DNA of 64,000 bases from Algoriphagus algorifonticola (GCF_007655305.1 NZ_VLOG01000048.1:1-64000); one strand, 5' to 3'. Counted from the stretch's first letter, positions 28,501 to 40,556 are shown. Numbers and translations are program-made. The notes: a model not told the origin generated them from the sequence alone.

Positions 28501-28788
28501 CTAGGTGTAGAGTGTCCACCCTGCAAACCGGCCTCTCCCTAAAAAGCTTTACTAAAGCTTTTTGTAACGCTCGATCCTACCTTCATATGAATACAAATTT
28601 GTAATTTGCTTATGATAAAAGACGATTAAAATGAACCAATTGCAAATTGGAAAGGATATGAGGGTAGGACAAGGTGTTAAGAAATCTTCCCTTTGGAAGA
28701 TTTTAACCTTGGGCCAGCATGCAGGGCGGGAAAACTTCACCCAGCCTCAATCGGCACTTCAGAGCTGCTTTGGAGAATCTACGCCTAG
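28501..28788 (+). ncRNA. Putative structured RNA, 3' domain, leading into a small membrane protein gene
   Basis: A long-range helix closes the domain: CTAGGTGTAGA (28501-28511) with TCTACGCCTAG (28778-28788), 11 pairs with one G-U. Next inside, CCACCCTGCA (28516-28525) pairs with TGCAGGGCGG (28720-28729), 9 of 10. Within these are three arms. The first is a perfect 10-bp hairpin at 28541-28563. The second is a 14-bp helix, 28575-28588 with 28656-28669, capped by CCAATT/AATTGG. The third is a 17-bp hairpin, 28670-28690 with 28695-28711. The order forms a clean multibranch structure ending 13 nt before an ATG. This is more than I would expect from random AT-rich spacer. Function unknown. Confidence 0.6.
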
Positions 28789-28800
28789 GGGGGGGAACTA

Positions 28801-29067
28801 ATGAATAAACTAGCACTTAAACTAGCACTTGCTTTCTTTTGCCTATACGGCTTATTTAATTTTACTGGTATTATATTTTTTTCGGGCTGGTCTAAGCCTA
28901 CTACTTTGGATTCTATTGTAAAGGCTTTTTACAAATTTCCTGTTGATTGGGTGCATTTAATTGTAGAAATCTCCGGATGGTTCCTATTATTGAATATACT
29001 ATTTTGGTCGGTCGTTTTTTATCTTCTTGTGTTCCTCATTATCAAGATAAGTCTACGTTTTAGATAA
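28801..29067 (+). CDS. Small two-TM membrane protein behind the structured RNA
   Basis: This 88-residue protein has one hydrophobic segment near residues 5-27 (LALAFFCLYGLFNFTGIIFF) and a second long one from about 57 to 84 (ISGWFLLLNILFWSVVFYLL and onward), with a short soluble loop containing SKPTTLDSIVKAFYKFPVDW and a basic end SLRFR. No family recognised. ATG 28801 is preceded by eight Gs at 28788-28795, which can serve as an unusually strong purine Shine-Dalgarno and could vary in length. Codons 3-10 are a perfect 12-nt tandem repeat (28807-28818 and 28819-28830). A terminator follows 24 nt after the stop, so RNA and ORF form one transcription unit. Confidence 0.65.
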   Translation: MNKLALKLALAFFCLYGLFNFTGIIFFSGWSKPTTLDSIVKAFYKFPVDWVHLIVEISGWFLLLNILFWSVVFYLLVFLIIKISLRFR

Positions 29068-29090
29068 GGAAAAATGACAAGAATTTATTT

Positions 29091-29119
29091 AAAGCCTTGC
29101 AGGCATGCAGGGCTTTTTT
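29091..29119 (+). terminator. Terminator of the structured RNA/small membrane protein unit
   Basis: AAAGCCTTGCA (29091-29101) pairs with TGCAGGGCTTT (29106-29116), 11 bp with one G-U, around the loop GGCA, and is followed by a run of six Ts (29114-29119). Confidence 0.85.
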
Positions 29120-29501
29120 ACTTGGTGGTGTACGCTTTTCTGTATTATCATCCTTGCTGTGAGTAAAAAAAATTGATTAGGACTAGTCGTGATTTGCAAG
29201 TACCTTTATATAAATATAAAATTGGAATTTGTTTAGGCTATAGAACCCAATGAAGTAAGACCTGTCAGAATTGGTGGAATATACATTGGATTTGTAAACT
29301 TTTCCAGTGCTTAATTTATCTGTAGTGGAGCTAAGGAGAGAGCATATAAAAATAATTATCCAACATAGCCTCTTTCTATCAAATATATATAATGTTTTAA
29401 TCTATATATGTTCGTAACATTTATTATATATTAACGTTATATATAGTGTAAGTCATTTAAAGATTTATAATAATTTGTTTCATCTTAAATTTTAACCAAT
29501 C
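29120..29501. other. AT-rich intergenic stretch
   Basis: No gene is supported here. The part from 29370 to 29500 is very AT-rich, with repeated TATATA steps (for example ATATATAATG, TATATATG, TTATATATAG) just upstream of the DUF4136 gene. It probably contains the promoter of that gene. Confidence 0.4.
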
Positions 29502-30086
29502 ATGAAGTTATTTAATTTTAAAAATATATTTAGTTTAATATTTGCTAATTTTCTCCTTGTTGGCTTTGCGTTGAGCCAGACAGTCTATACCGATAAAAGA
29601 GAAGGTGCTGATTTGTCTGAATATCAAACCTACAATTGGGTTTTTGAAAAAGATATGATCCCAAACGATCAAATGCTAGTGAGTGATGATATGGTGTTGG
29701 TCTATAACAATTTGACAGCCAGAAGTCATTTGAAAGAAGCTATCGAGACTCAAATGAAAGCTAGAGGATTTATCTTGGATGAGAAAGATCCTGATATGTT
29801 AGTCAACTTTCAGATTTTGGAAGAAGACACAGAATTGAGAACCTACACTATGACAAATGGTCAAGATTATTTAGGATTTGGTCCAAGGTCAGTGTCCACT
29901 AAAATGGTACCTGTGAAAGAAGGGACTGTAATAGTTAACTTTATGGATGCTACTACAGGTAATCAATTATGGCAAGGATTTGCCTCAGGTGCCTTCAATG
30001 AAACTGACATGAAGAATATGTCAATTTTAGATAGAAAGTTGATTTCTATATTTAATGATTTCAACTTTGACCTATTTGGAGAATAA
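29502..30086 (+). CDS. DUF4136 family exported protein
   Basis: This 194-residue protein has a Sec-type signal (IFSLIFANFLLVGFALSQ, cleavage near residue 25). The mature part follows the DUF4136 pattern of Bacteroidota: LSEYQTYNW at the start, IETQMKARGFILDEKDPDMLVNF in two pieces in the middle, and GTVIVNFMDATTGNQLWQGFASG toward the end. These small envelope proteins are often lipoproteins, but here the signal ends in ALSQ with no Cys, so it should be soluble in the periplasm. Function unknown. Single gene with a clear terminator. Confidence 0.82.
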   Translation: MKLFNFKNIFSLIFANFLLVGFALSQTVYTDKREGADLSEYQTYNWVFEKDMIPNDQMLVSDDMVLVYNNLTARSHLKEAIETQMKARGFILDEKDPDMLVNFQILEEDTELRTYTMTNGQDYLGFGPRSVSTKMVPVKEGTVIVNFMDATTGNQLWQGFASGAFNETDMKNMSILDRKLISIFNDFNFDLFGE

Positions 30087-30104
30087 AATAATTAGTTAAA
30101 TAAT

Positions 30105-30136
30105 AAGGGAGACTGGTTTCAGTCTCTCTTTTTTTA
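30105..30136 (+). terminator. Terminator after the DUF4136 gene
   Basis: AAGGGAGACTG (30105-30115) pairs with CAGTCTCTCTT (30120-30130), one G-U, loop GTTT, followed by a long T run to 30136. Confidence 0.88.
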
Positions 30137-30335
30137 TGTCTAATCAAGTCGAATTAAAGGTAAAAACTTACGACGTGAATTTCGCCTATTTGTCTTCTGT
30201 CAGGTAGACACTTATAAATAAGAGATTAAATGAAATTTTGAAAATTCATTGATTTCGGGGTTCATTTATCCGTTATTAAGAATTAGTGTAAGCTATAATG
30301 ACCATATTCAGGTCCGACCAAGAATTTCTCTTTTA

Positions 30336-30451
30336 TTCTTCGTTCTTTTGGCTTGAACCAAAAGAACCAAAAGTTCAAGACGCAGCAAAGCTCCAGCCGC
30401 ACAAGGCCGGACGCTGGCCCCCTGCTGCGTCAGGCCACCGCGCCCTCACTA
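30336..30451. repeat. GC-rich folded intergenic element
   Basis: In an otherwise AT-rich spacer, TTCTTTTGG and CCAAAAGAA form a hairpin near 30345-30370. Next comes a GC-rich block in which GACGCAGCA (from 30379) is exactly complementary to TGCTGCGTC (to about 30431), enclosing CCAGC/GCTGG and a GCC/GGC inner stem, then CAGGCCACCGCGCCC. Such elements recur between genes in Bacteroidota genomes as I recall. Only one copy is in this window, so the repeat status is inferred. The rest of 30137-30583 holds no gene I can support. Confidence 0.55.
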
Positions 30452-30583
30452 AATAGATTTTTCACTTAAAAAATGATTAGACAAAAGTTTATTTTTGGAT
30501 AGTTCTGTCATTTCCATTTTTTGTAAATTCGCAAAATATTTAAGACTCAAGGTGACATTAGGCTAATTTATTAGCCAGTTTTT

Positions 30584-31075
30584 TTAGTTTCTTTTTCGAA
30601 CCAAACTGTCAGCAGGGTAGGTAGCTTGCAGGTAGGCTAGTTGCTCTTTGGCCCAGTTTATTAAAATTTCCCTCTCCTCATCTGATAAATTTGCCTCGGG
30701 GTGTAATCCGAAATTAGTATAGGAATCTAAAGGCATTTCCTTTTCTTCCATTACTTCAACTACTTCCTCCAATTTATGATATTGAATTGCCAATGGGCGA
30801 TTGGTAAATTCAGAAAAATTCAGGTGTCGCTTGCCATCAGTAACATGACTATTCAACCAATAGCCCACAGGTTCGATCTGACTATACCAAGGATAAATGG
30901 TTTGATTGGTATGGCAATCATTACAGGCATTTTTAAAGATGGTCTGCACATTGTCTGGTATATTATAGCTTTTTGAAATATCAAACTCGTAATTGGCAGA
31001 CTCATTCTTTTCATAAGGAATGAATTGAACAGCAATGAGTATAATCAAAATTGCTATGCTGATTTTCTTAATCAT
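30584..31075 (-). CDS. Haem-binding domain protein (single CxxCH)
   Basis: This 163-residue protein has an N-terminal signal anchor (ISIAILIILIAVQFIPY) and one c-type haem site, ACNDCHTNQTIYPWYS, in the arrangement of the Haem_bd domain (PF14376 type). Downstream, WLNSHVTDGKRHLNFSEF and EMPLDSYTNFGLHPEA complete the domain, with Met in KEMPLDS as possible sixth ligand. It faces the periplasm. Such proteins often occur as electron-transfer or sensor modules in Bacteroidota; partner not evident. A separate small membrane protein gene lies upstream on the same strand. Confidence 0.85.
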   Translation of the reverse strand: MIKKISIAILIILIAVQFIPYEKNESANYEFDISKSYNIPDNVQTIFKNACNDCHTNQTIYPWYSQIEPVGYWLNSHVTDGKRHLNFSEFTNRPLAIQYHKLEEVVEVMEEKEMPLDSYTNFGLHPEANLSDEEREILINWAKEQLAYLQATYPADSLVRKRN

Positions 31076-31121
31076 ATTGTTGGGTGTTTTAATTTTTCAG
31101 AAATATAAGACTATGAAGCGT

Positions 31122-31331
31122 TCATTTCGAAGATTTTGGATGAAATCTCAATCCGTCAATTACTAAACATAGCCCTGCTTGAAATACAATCAGAGCAGCG
31201 GCCCCATACCAAAACCATTCATTTCCGGAAAGCTTTTGCAATCCTGCATCAATAGCCATTGAGAGACCAGTTCCCGTGAGAAGCAGACCCAATACAGATT
31301 GGATTAACCAGCGAGTGTATAAATTTTTCAT
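31122..31331 (-). CDS. Small two-TM membrane protein
   Basis: This protein has 69 residues from ATG 31331; an upstream start eight codons earlier is less likely. It has two hydrophobic helices, WLIQSVLGLLLTGTGLSMAI and WFWYGAAALIVFQAGLCLVI, and a short basic tail FHPKSSK. This resembles widespread small Bacteroidota membrane proteins of unknown role. It lies 46 nt upstream of the haem-binding protein gene on the same strand and is likely co-transcribed with it. Confidence 0.65.
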   Translation of the reverse strand: MKNLYTRWLIQSVLGLLLTGTGLSMAIDAGLQKLSGNEWFWYGAAALIVFQAGLCLVIDGLRFHPKSSK

Positions 31332-31358
31332 GAAGCTAATTTTATCATTTATCATAAT

Positions 31359-31393
31359 GAAAAAAGCCCTTTCGACAGCATTCGAAAGGGCTT
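31359..31393 (-). terminator. Terminator of the Tat-exported Gfo/Idh/MocA gene
   Basis: AAGCCCTTTCGA (31364-31375) pairs perfectly with TCGAAAGGGCTT (31382-31393); on the minus strand the stem is followed by Ts. Confidence 0.88.
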
Positions 31394-31408
31394 AAGTAGA
31401 CTTGAAAT

Positions 31409-32875
31409 CTAAACTTCAAATCCTTTTCTATACTGTCTACCAACAAATTGATTGGCTTCCTCCAGATTGGTAATTCGCATATTTTCGCCGTCCCAGAGTA
31501 GTTTTTTTCTGGCAAAAAACTCCATTCTACCCTGACTGTTTTCCTTGCGAAGCATATAGCTTCGGATGGCCAAATTACCCATCAATACTGTTTCTGTCAT
31601 AGGACCTGCATAGTCAAAGGATGAAGTCAAGCCTTGGTGTTCTTTGCTGCCAAACCCAGCTTTACATGCTTCGACCCATAGTCTCTGATGGCCATATTCT
31701 CTTTCAAAACCTTCTTCAGACTGTGGTCCCATTTCTGTGGTTCCGTCATTGAGGTAGAGTTTAGGCATCAATGGGGATGAATCATTGATATTGGTGGAAA
31801 TGATTCCTTTTTCACCAATAATTAATACTCCATTGGCAGAGTTTGCTCCTCCAATATCCTCATTGGCAGGGATGATGTCAGGATGAGAAGGGCGGATACC
31901 TCCGTCGCTCCAGGTCATTTCAATTTTTGACTTACTTTTTGGCGTAGCGTCAAAATGTAAGGTGATGAAAGAGGACGCAGGGCATCCCTCAGGATGGTAA
32001 TCCGGAGTCCACATTTGGCTGAATACAGAGCCTACACTACATTCTGCATCAGTCGGGTATTTCAATCCTAAAGTTCTGAACGGAATATCAATCAAATGAC
32101 ATCCTACATCGCCCAATGCACCTGTTCCGTAATCCCACCAACCTCTCCAATTGAATGGATGAAGGTTAGGAGTAAAAGGAATCTCAGGTGCCGGTCCTAA
32201 CCATAAATCCCAGTTTAGTGCATCCGGTTTGGCTCCGGGCTCTGCTTTGGGGAAAGCTCCGCCTTGTGGCCAAACAGGTCTGTTGGTCCAAACCTGAACT
32301 TTGGAAATAGCACCGATTTTATCTTCATCTATCCATTGCTGCACCAGCTTCAATAGGGGGTTGGAACCACCTTGATTTCCCATTTGAGTAACTACCTTCT
32401 GGCTTCTTGCCATTTCTGTCAGCATTCTAGCCTCACGGATATTATGGGTCATGGGCTTCTGCACGTACACATGCTTATTTCTCTCCATCGCATATTTGGC
32501 TGCAGGCCCATGCACATGATCTGGGGTAGAAATGGTCACAGCATCTATTTCAGGCATCTTATCCAACATTTCCCGATAGTCGGCAAAAAGCTTGGCTTTG
32601 GGGAAATTGTCAACTGAACGTTTGGCTGAACCTGCAAAATCAACGTCACAAAGAGCGATGACTCTTTCTCTTCCTCCTACTGAAGCAAGTTCTATATCAC
32701 TGGCACCTTTTCCTCCGGCACCTATTGCTGCCAATACCAGTTGATCAGAAGGAGCTGTAAATCCAACTCCTCCCAGTACATTTCTAGGTACTATAAAAAA
32801 AGAAGAGGCAATGGCTGCATTTTTAATAAACTCTCTCCGGGACTGTCCAGAACCGGTTTTTTTAGGGTCTTTCAT
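31409..32875 (-). CDS. Tat-exported Gfo/Idh/MocA family oxidoreductase
   Basis: This 488-residue protein carries a twin-arginine signal (SRREFIKNAAIASSFFIVP), so it is exported folded with its nicotinamide cofactor bound. The Rossmann motif is LAAIGAGGKGASDIELA, and the catalytic EKP equivalent is HVYVQKPMTHNIREARML, Gln replacing Glu, as usual in this exported branch. A DVGCHLIDIPFRTLGL helix supplies the His/Asp residues. Exported relatives act on glycan or glycoside sugars, for example by oxidation-assisted glycoside cleavage. That fits its place among GH97, sialidase and sulfatase genes. It is 115 nt downstream of the PqaA-like gene. Confidence 0.9.
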   Translation of the reverse strand: MKDPKKTGSGQSRREFIKNAAIASSFFIVPRNVLGGVGFTAPSDQLVLAAIGAGGKGASDIELASVGGRERVIALCDVDFAGSAKRSVDNFPKAKLFADYREMLDKMPEIDAVTISTPDHVHGPAAKYAMERNKHVYVQKPMTHNIREARMLTEMARSQKVVTQMGNQGGSNPLLKLVQQWIDEDKIGAISKVQVWTNRPVWPQGGAFPKAEPGAKPDALNWDLWLGPAPEIPFTPNLHPFNWRGWWDYGTGALGDVGCHLIDIPFRTLGLKYPTDAECSVGSVFSQMWTPDYHPEGCPASSFITLHFDATPKSKSKIEMTWSDGGIRPSHPDIIPANEDIGGANSANGVLIIGEKGIISTNINDSSPLMPKLYLNDGTTEMGPQSEEGFEREYGHQRLWVEACKAGFGSKEHQGLTSSFDYAGPMTETVLMGNLAIRSYMLRKENSQGRMEFFARKKLLWDGENMRITNLEEANQFVGRQYRKGFEV

Positions 32876-32990
32876 GGGTTGGTTAATTGAGGTTTAATAG
32901 TTTAAAATTGATTGGAGAATCTGAATTTAAGGCTTCTTGAATATTATTGGCAAAGTTTATTGTTTATCGGTCAAATTTTGGGTTGGGATT

Positions 32991-36680
<3,690 letters not shown>

Positions 36681-36697
36681 TAAAAGCTAAGCAAGTC

Positions 36698-36730
36698 AAA
36701 GGCTGGAATGGTTAAACTTCCAGCCTTTTT
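36698..36730. terminator. Bidirectional terminator between GH97 and sialidase genes
   Basis: AAAGGCTGGAA (36698-36708) pairs perfectly with TTCCAGCCTTT (36718-36728), followed by Ts on the plus strand. It lies between the convergent GH97 and GH33 genes. Confidence 0.88.
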
Positions 36731-36771
36731 GCTAGGTATAATCAAGATAAACAGTATTCACTTTTTGAGCC

Positions 36772-37932
36772 TTATTTCCAAGGCAATACCTTGAAAACTA
36801 TTTCCTGATACTGATTTCTCTCATAGAGTATGCCCAGCTTGTTTTGATCGAGTTTCACCAGATCAGAATAAGCTGTCCAAGGTAAAAGGGCTGAGTCTCC
36901 AGTGTAATCGACGGGAATCATATGGTCCCATGTTTGGCCTTCGTCATAACTGATTTTGATAGTCAGATAATTGCGTTCTTCCGTATCTGCGGCATTTGAA
37001 TGTGCCAAAATGGTTTTGCCTTCTATTTCACCAATAGACAAAATAGATGCCTGACAAACGGGGTCTGGTAACTGATCTTCAAAATGAACATTTTCCCAAG
37101 TTTGGCCTCCGTCTGAGGAGTAGGCCAAAATCCTCTGCGGGATATCACCACGTTGATTTCTGATGCTCATCATCATGCGTCCATTACTTATTTCGGCAGC
37201 GATGGATTCATTTGAACCGGGAATATCTATGGACTCAGATAATGAAAAACTATTGCCATGATCATCTGTAAAAAAACCATGGGCTTGATATTCTGAAAAA
37301 TTGTCTTGCGGATCTCCTTTAGAATGATTGGCTGCTACATAGATTCTTCCTTTGTAGGGACCTTCTTGAAACTGAAATGCATGCCCCGGAGTGTTTGCAT
37401 AATGTCTCCAATCTTCCGGGTTTTGATAGGCAGGATTGAAACTCGGATTATTGGGTTTGTGAACTTGTAGGGTAATATTTTCTGGAGTTTCCCAAGTTCT
37501 TCCCAAATCGAAGGATTTCATCATCCAAACTTCCCGCACACCCTTATTCATCCGAATATCATATTCATGGTTATTTCCAGTATTGTAAAAAAGGATGATG
37601 ACGCCATGGGGGTATTTAGGGTCAAACAGGTCAACGACCGGGGCTGGGTTTCCAGCCTGTAAGCTGTCATAATCCACCAATGTTTGAATAGGAGACCAGG
37701 TATGTCCACCATCCAAGCTTCTTTTCATGACCAAATTGATATCCCCAAAGTCATCGGTTCCATTTACTCTACCTTCTGCAAAAGCCAGTAAATCTCCATT
37801 TGGCAATGAAATAATGGCAGGAATACGGTAGATGGCATGACCTTCTTGACCTGCCTCGAAAACTGGGGTTTCCTGACAGAAGCCGATTACACTGTAAAAA
37901 AGGAATAGTAAAAAGAGGCTGATTTTCTTCAC
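36772..37932 (-). CDS. Exported sialidase (GH33)
   Basis: This 386-residue exo-alpha-sialidase removes terminal sialic acids. A signal peptide (LFLLFLFYSVIGFCQ) is followed by the six-bladed propeller with HAIYRIPAIISLPNGDLLAF (Arg of the RIP motif), AFAEGR with Asp in DDFGDINLV, and Asp boxes SLDGGHTW, SFDLGRTW, SSDGGQTW and SYDEGQTW. Glu in SIAAEISNGRMMMSIRNQRG and the C-terminal LGILYERNQYQEI (Tyr-Glu) fit the nucleophile pair. No ATG is available: TTG 37938 or GTG 37932 begins the signal, and I use GTG. No sialic acid uptake or catabolic genes lie beside it. Confidence 0.9.
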   Translation of the reverse strand: MKKISLFLLFLFYSVIGFCQETPVFEAGQEGHAIYRIPAIISLPNGDLLAFAEGRVNGTDDFGDINLVMKRSLDGGHTWSPIQTLVDYDSLQAGNPAPVVDLFDPKYPHGVIILFYNTGNNHEYDIRMNKGVREVWMMKSFDLGRTWETPENITLQVHKPNNPSFNPAYQNPEDWRHYANTPGHAFQFQEGPYKGRIYVAANHSKGDPQDNFSEYQAHGFFTDDHGNSFSLSESIDIPGSNESIAAEISNGRMMMSIRNQRGDIPQRILAYSSDGGQTWENVHFEDQLPDPVCQASILSIGEIEGKTILAHSNAADTEERNYLTIKISYDEGQTWDHMIPVDYTGDSALLPWTAYSDLVKLDQNKLGILYERNQYQEIVFKVLPWK

Positions 37933-38105
37933 AATCAAGGGTATTTTGGGTTTCTCAAATTTAAGGATGTCCCCAATTTATGGAAAGCCAACTTGACTAT
38001 TCGGGCAATTTTTTCGATTAAGAGGGGCAATTATGTGAACGGGTAATTTTGTCTCCATAAGTTTTTTAGATTTAGGGTATCTCACTAAACCCAGCAATAA
38101 ATCTT

Positions 38106-39785
38106 ATGAGACGATCCTTAAGCCTATTTTACATCAGTTTTTCCCTAATCGCTATTTTTTCCTGTCAATCCCCTGAGGAGAAGAAAAGCCCTCCCAACAT
38201 TGTATTCATCATGTCAGATGATCATGCCTATCAGGCTATTTCAGCCTATAGCGATCATTTGATAGAAACTCCCAATATTGATAGGATAGCAAAAATGGGG
38301 ATGCTTTTTACCAATGCCACGGTGACGAATTCCATCTGTGCTCCTAGCAGGGCTACTATATTGACTGGCTTACATTCCCATTTGAATGGAAAGGTCGATA
38401 ATTACTTTCCCTTCGATACTACCAACGTCACCTTTCCTCAACTCTTTCATGAAGCGGGTTATCAAACTGCTATGTTTGGAAAGCTTCATTTCGGAAATAA
38501 TCCTAAAGGATTTGATCAGTTTAAAATTCTACCTGGTCAGGGAGTTTATTACAATCCTACATTTATTACCAAAAACGAGGGTAGGATAGAAGTGGAGGGC
38601 TACGTGACCGATGTGATCACTGACATGACTTTAGATTGGCTTCAGAATGAGAGAAAAACCGACCAGCCTTTTATGCTAATGTATTTGCATAAAGCTCCTC
38701 ATAGGGAATGGGCACCCGCGGGAAGGCATTTGGAAGAGTTTACTCAAAGGACATTCCCTGAACCTGCTACTTTGTTTGATGACTACTCTGGAAGAGGAAG
38801 GGCTGCAAAAGAAGCGGAAATGAATTTGCTCAAACACATGAACTGGGCAGGTGATTCCAAAATATATCCGGAAGTCTTGAAAGAACTGGGCATTCCACCG
38901 ACTTCTGACTGGGATTGGAGAGCATTGGAAAATGAAATTGGAAGAATGAATCCTGAGCAAAGGGCAACTTGGGATAAATACTATAGACCTATAGCTGACT
39001 CCCTTAAAAAGACCTATGCATCCATGTCGCAGGAGGATTTGATGCGATGGAGATATCAGCGCTACATGCAAGATTACTTGGCTACCATTAAAGCTGTTGA
39101 TGAAAACGTGGGTCGAGTTTTGGATTATTTGGAAGAGAATGGGTTGATGGAAAATACCATTGTCGTTTACACCTCAGATCAGGGCTTTTATCTAGGAGAG
39201 CATGGCTGGTTTGATAAGCGATTTGTCTATGATGAGTCTTTCAAAACTCCATTGTTGGTGGCTTGGCCGGGAAAGGTTAAGCCAGGGACCAAATCAGATG
39301 AGATGGTTCAAAATCTAGACTTTGCTCAAACCCTACTCGAAGCAGCAGGAATTCCGGCTCCTTCACATATGCAGGGTGAAAGTCTTTTGCCTTTGCTCAA
39401 AGGTGAAAATGAAAAATGGACCAGAGATGCAGTTTACTATCATTATTATGAATACCCATCCGTTCATATGGTTAAAAGGCATTATGCGGTAGTAACCAAG
39501 GAGTACAAGCTGACGCACTACTATTATGATGTGGACGAATGGGAGTTGATTGATAGGATCAAAGATCCGAAAGAACTCCAGAATGTCTATGATGATCCAG
39601 CTTATGCCCAAGTGAAAAAGGAGCTACATCAAAAGTTAGATGACTTAAGAAAAAAATATGGAGATAACTCTGAGATTTCTCAGCGGTATCTGAATGAATA
39701 CTTAGATCACCTGGAAAAGACCCAACAGTTTGGTGGGGGGAATAAGGAGGTGACTAAGCAATTGTTGGAAAATAGGAAAAAATGA
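38106..39785 (+). CDS. Lipoprotein sulfatase, family S1
   Basis: This 559-residue sulfatase has a lipoprotein signal (ISFSLIAIFSCQS, Cys 20). The formylglycine motif is C78-A-P-S-R82 followed by ATILTG; it needs an anaerobic- or FGE-type maturase, none of which is in the window. The metal site is formed by VFIMSDDHAYQAIS near the N-terminus and VYTSDQGFYLGEHGWFDK later. It removes sulfate esters from glycans. Divergent from the sialidase gene (174 bp between). The last 128 bp of the gene recur 16.6 kb downstream as a separate 3' fragment (56223-56368), suggesting that the gene end served as a junction for island insertion. Confidence 0.93.
   Translation: MRRSLSLFYISFSLIAIFSCQSPEEKKSPPNIVFIMSDDHAYQAISAYSDHLIETPNIDRIAKMGMLFTNATVTNSICAPSRATILTGLHSHLNGKVDNYFPFDTTNVTFPQLFHEAGYQTAMFGKLHFGNNPKGFDQFKILPGQGVYYNPTFITKNEGRIEVEGYVTDVITDMTLDWLQNERKTDQPFMLMYLHKAPHREWAPAGRHLEEFTQRTFPEPATLFDDYSGRGRAAKEAEMNLLKHMNWAGDSKIYPEVLKELGIPPTSDWDWRALENEIGRMNPEQRATWDKYYRPIADSLKKTYASMSQEDLMRWRYQRYMQDYLATIKAVDENVGRVLDYLEENGLMENTIVVYTSDQGFYLGEHGWFDKRFVYDESFKTPLLVAWPGKVKPGTKSDEMVQNLDFAQTLLEAAGIPAPSHMQGESLLPLLKGENEKWTRDAVYYHYYEYPSVHMVKRHYAVVTKEYKLTHYYYDVDEWELIDRIKDPKELQNVYDDPAYAQVKKELHQKLDDLRKKYGDNSEISQRYLNEYLDHLEKTQQFGGGNKEVTKQLLENRKK
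39649..39776 (+). repeat. Left copy of a direct repeat flanking the N2O/anaerobic module (sulfatase 3' end)
   Basis: This block is about 90% identical without gaps to 56223-56350. I count 12 differences in 128 positions, and nearly all change only third or silent codon positions; the one amino acid change is Gln to Glu. It lies in the functional sulfatase gene. Confidence 0.85.
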
Positions 39786-39822
39786 AATTCCATTCTTAGA
39801 CTTTAAATATTTAAATGTTAAT

Positions 39823-39856
39823 AAGCCCAGAACTTAATTTATCTGGGCTTTTTCTT
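39823..39856 (+). terminator. Terminator of the sulfatase gene
   Basis: AAGCCCAGA (39823-39831) pairs with TCTGGGCTT (39842-39850), followed by a T-rich run. The rest of 39786-40118 holds no gene I can support. Confidence 0.85.
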
Positions 39857-40118
39857 TTTTCCTGAAAAAGGGAACTGCTTTTTTGGCTATTTGCTTTGAA
39901 AAATCCTATATCCACTCAGTTAAACTGAAAATTCAAAAAAGTAAGGCAGTTTCTTAATCTATAAAAGTAACTCCCAAATAAAATATTATTAAGCTTCCTC
40001 AAATTGATTTTTAATTAATCTCTGGAAGGGTCTATTAAAAAAGACAGCTAATTGAAGAATGATTAGCCTCCTAACCAATTAAAATTGCATGATTTTCGGG
40101 CGGCATACTCGATGAAAA

Positions 40119-40556
40119 TCAAATTATATTTCCCAATTGGGTTTGGCCCTTGATCACTTCTACGGCAAGGTGTTTGAGACTCTTTGAGGTTAGCATAATA
40201 TCAATTTCTTTACGGACCTTTACTACTTCGAAATGAAGTGGGCAGGGATTTTTTTCTGAGCATTTATGAAGCCCCAAGCTACATCCCGAAAATAGCTGAT
40301 CTCCATCCACGATTTTGACCACGTCTTTCAAATTGAAATTTGCATGGGATTCATCTGCAAAAAAGCCTCCATTAGGGCCTTTGATTGATCCCACAATCTT
40401 GGCTTTTGTGAGATTCTGTAAAATTTTGGCAGTAAACGCCTCAGGAGCACCTATTTTTTGGCCAATTTCCTTAGCACTAACCTTCCTGTCTTCGAGACTT
40501 TGAGTCCAAATGTAAATCACGGACTTGATAGCGTACTTGGTAGCTTGGGAGAACAT
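40119..40556 (-). CDS. Rrf2-family regulator (NsrR/IscR-like), copy 1
   Basis: This is a 145-residue winged-helix repressor. I use ATG 40556, where MFSQATKYAI matches the family start; an upstream start would run through the operator. The DNA-binding helix region is EIGQKIGAPEAFTAKILQNL, followed by the wing GSIKGPNGGFF. C92, C99 and C105 in GCSLGLHKCSEKNPC are spaced like the Fe-S cluster ligands of NsrR and IscR, so sensing of NO or of cluster status is likely. A palindrome overlaps the start region, suggesting autoregulation. It is highly similar to copy 2 at 47.2 kb, with cysteines at identical positions. Confidence 0.88.
   Translation of the reverse strand: MFSQATKYAIKSVIYIWTQSLEDRKVSAKEIGQKIGAPEAFTAKILQNLTKAKIVGSIKGPNGGFFADESHANFNLKDVVKIVDGDQLFSGCSLGLHKCSEKNPCPLHFEVVKVRKEIDIMLTSKSLKHLAVEVIKGQTQLGNII

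Noticed and set aside
28552..28740. 62-codon minus-strand frame inside the structured segment
   Set aside because: It is the by-product of the inverted repeats, has no family-like pattern and runs against the terminator-defined direction.
28286..28800. Idea that the structured segment is a group II intron, retron, tmRNA, RNase P RNA or rRNA piece
   Set aside because: No intron domain V motif, no reverse transcriptase, no tag-peptide frame, no RNase P conserved blocks; a GGTAATACG match to 16S rRNA is only a few bases and isolated.
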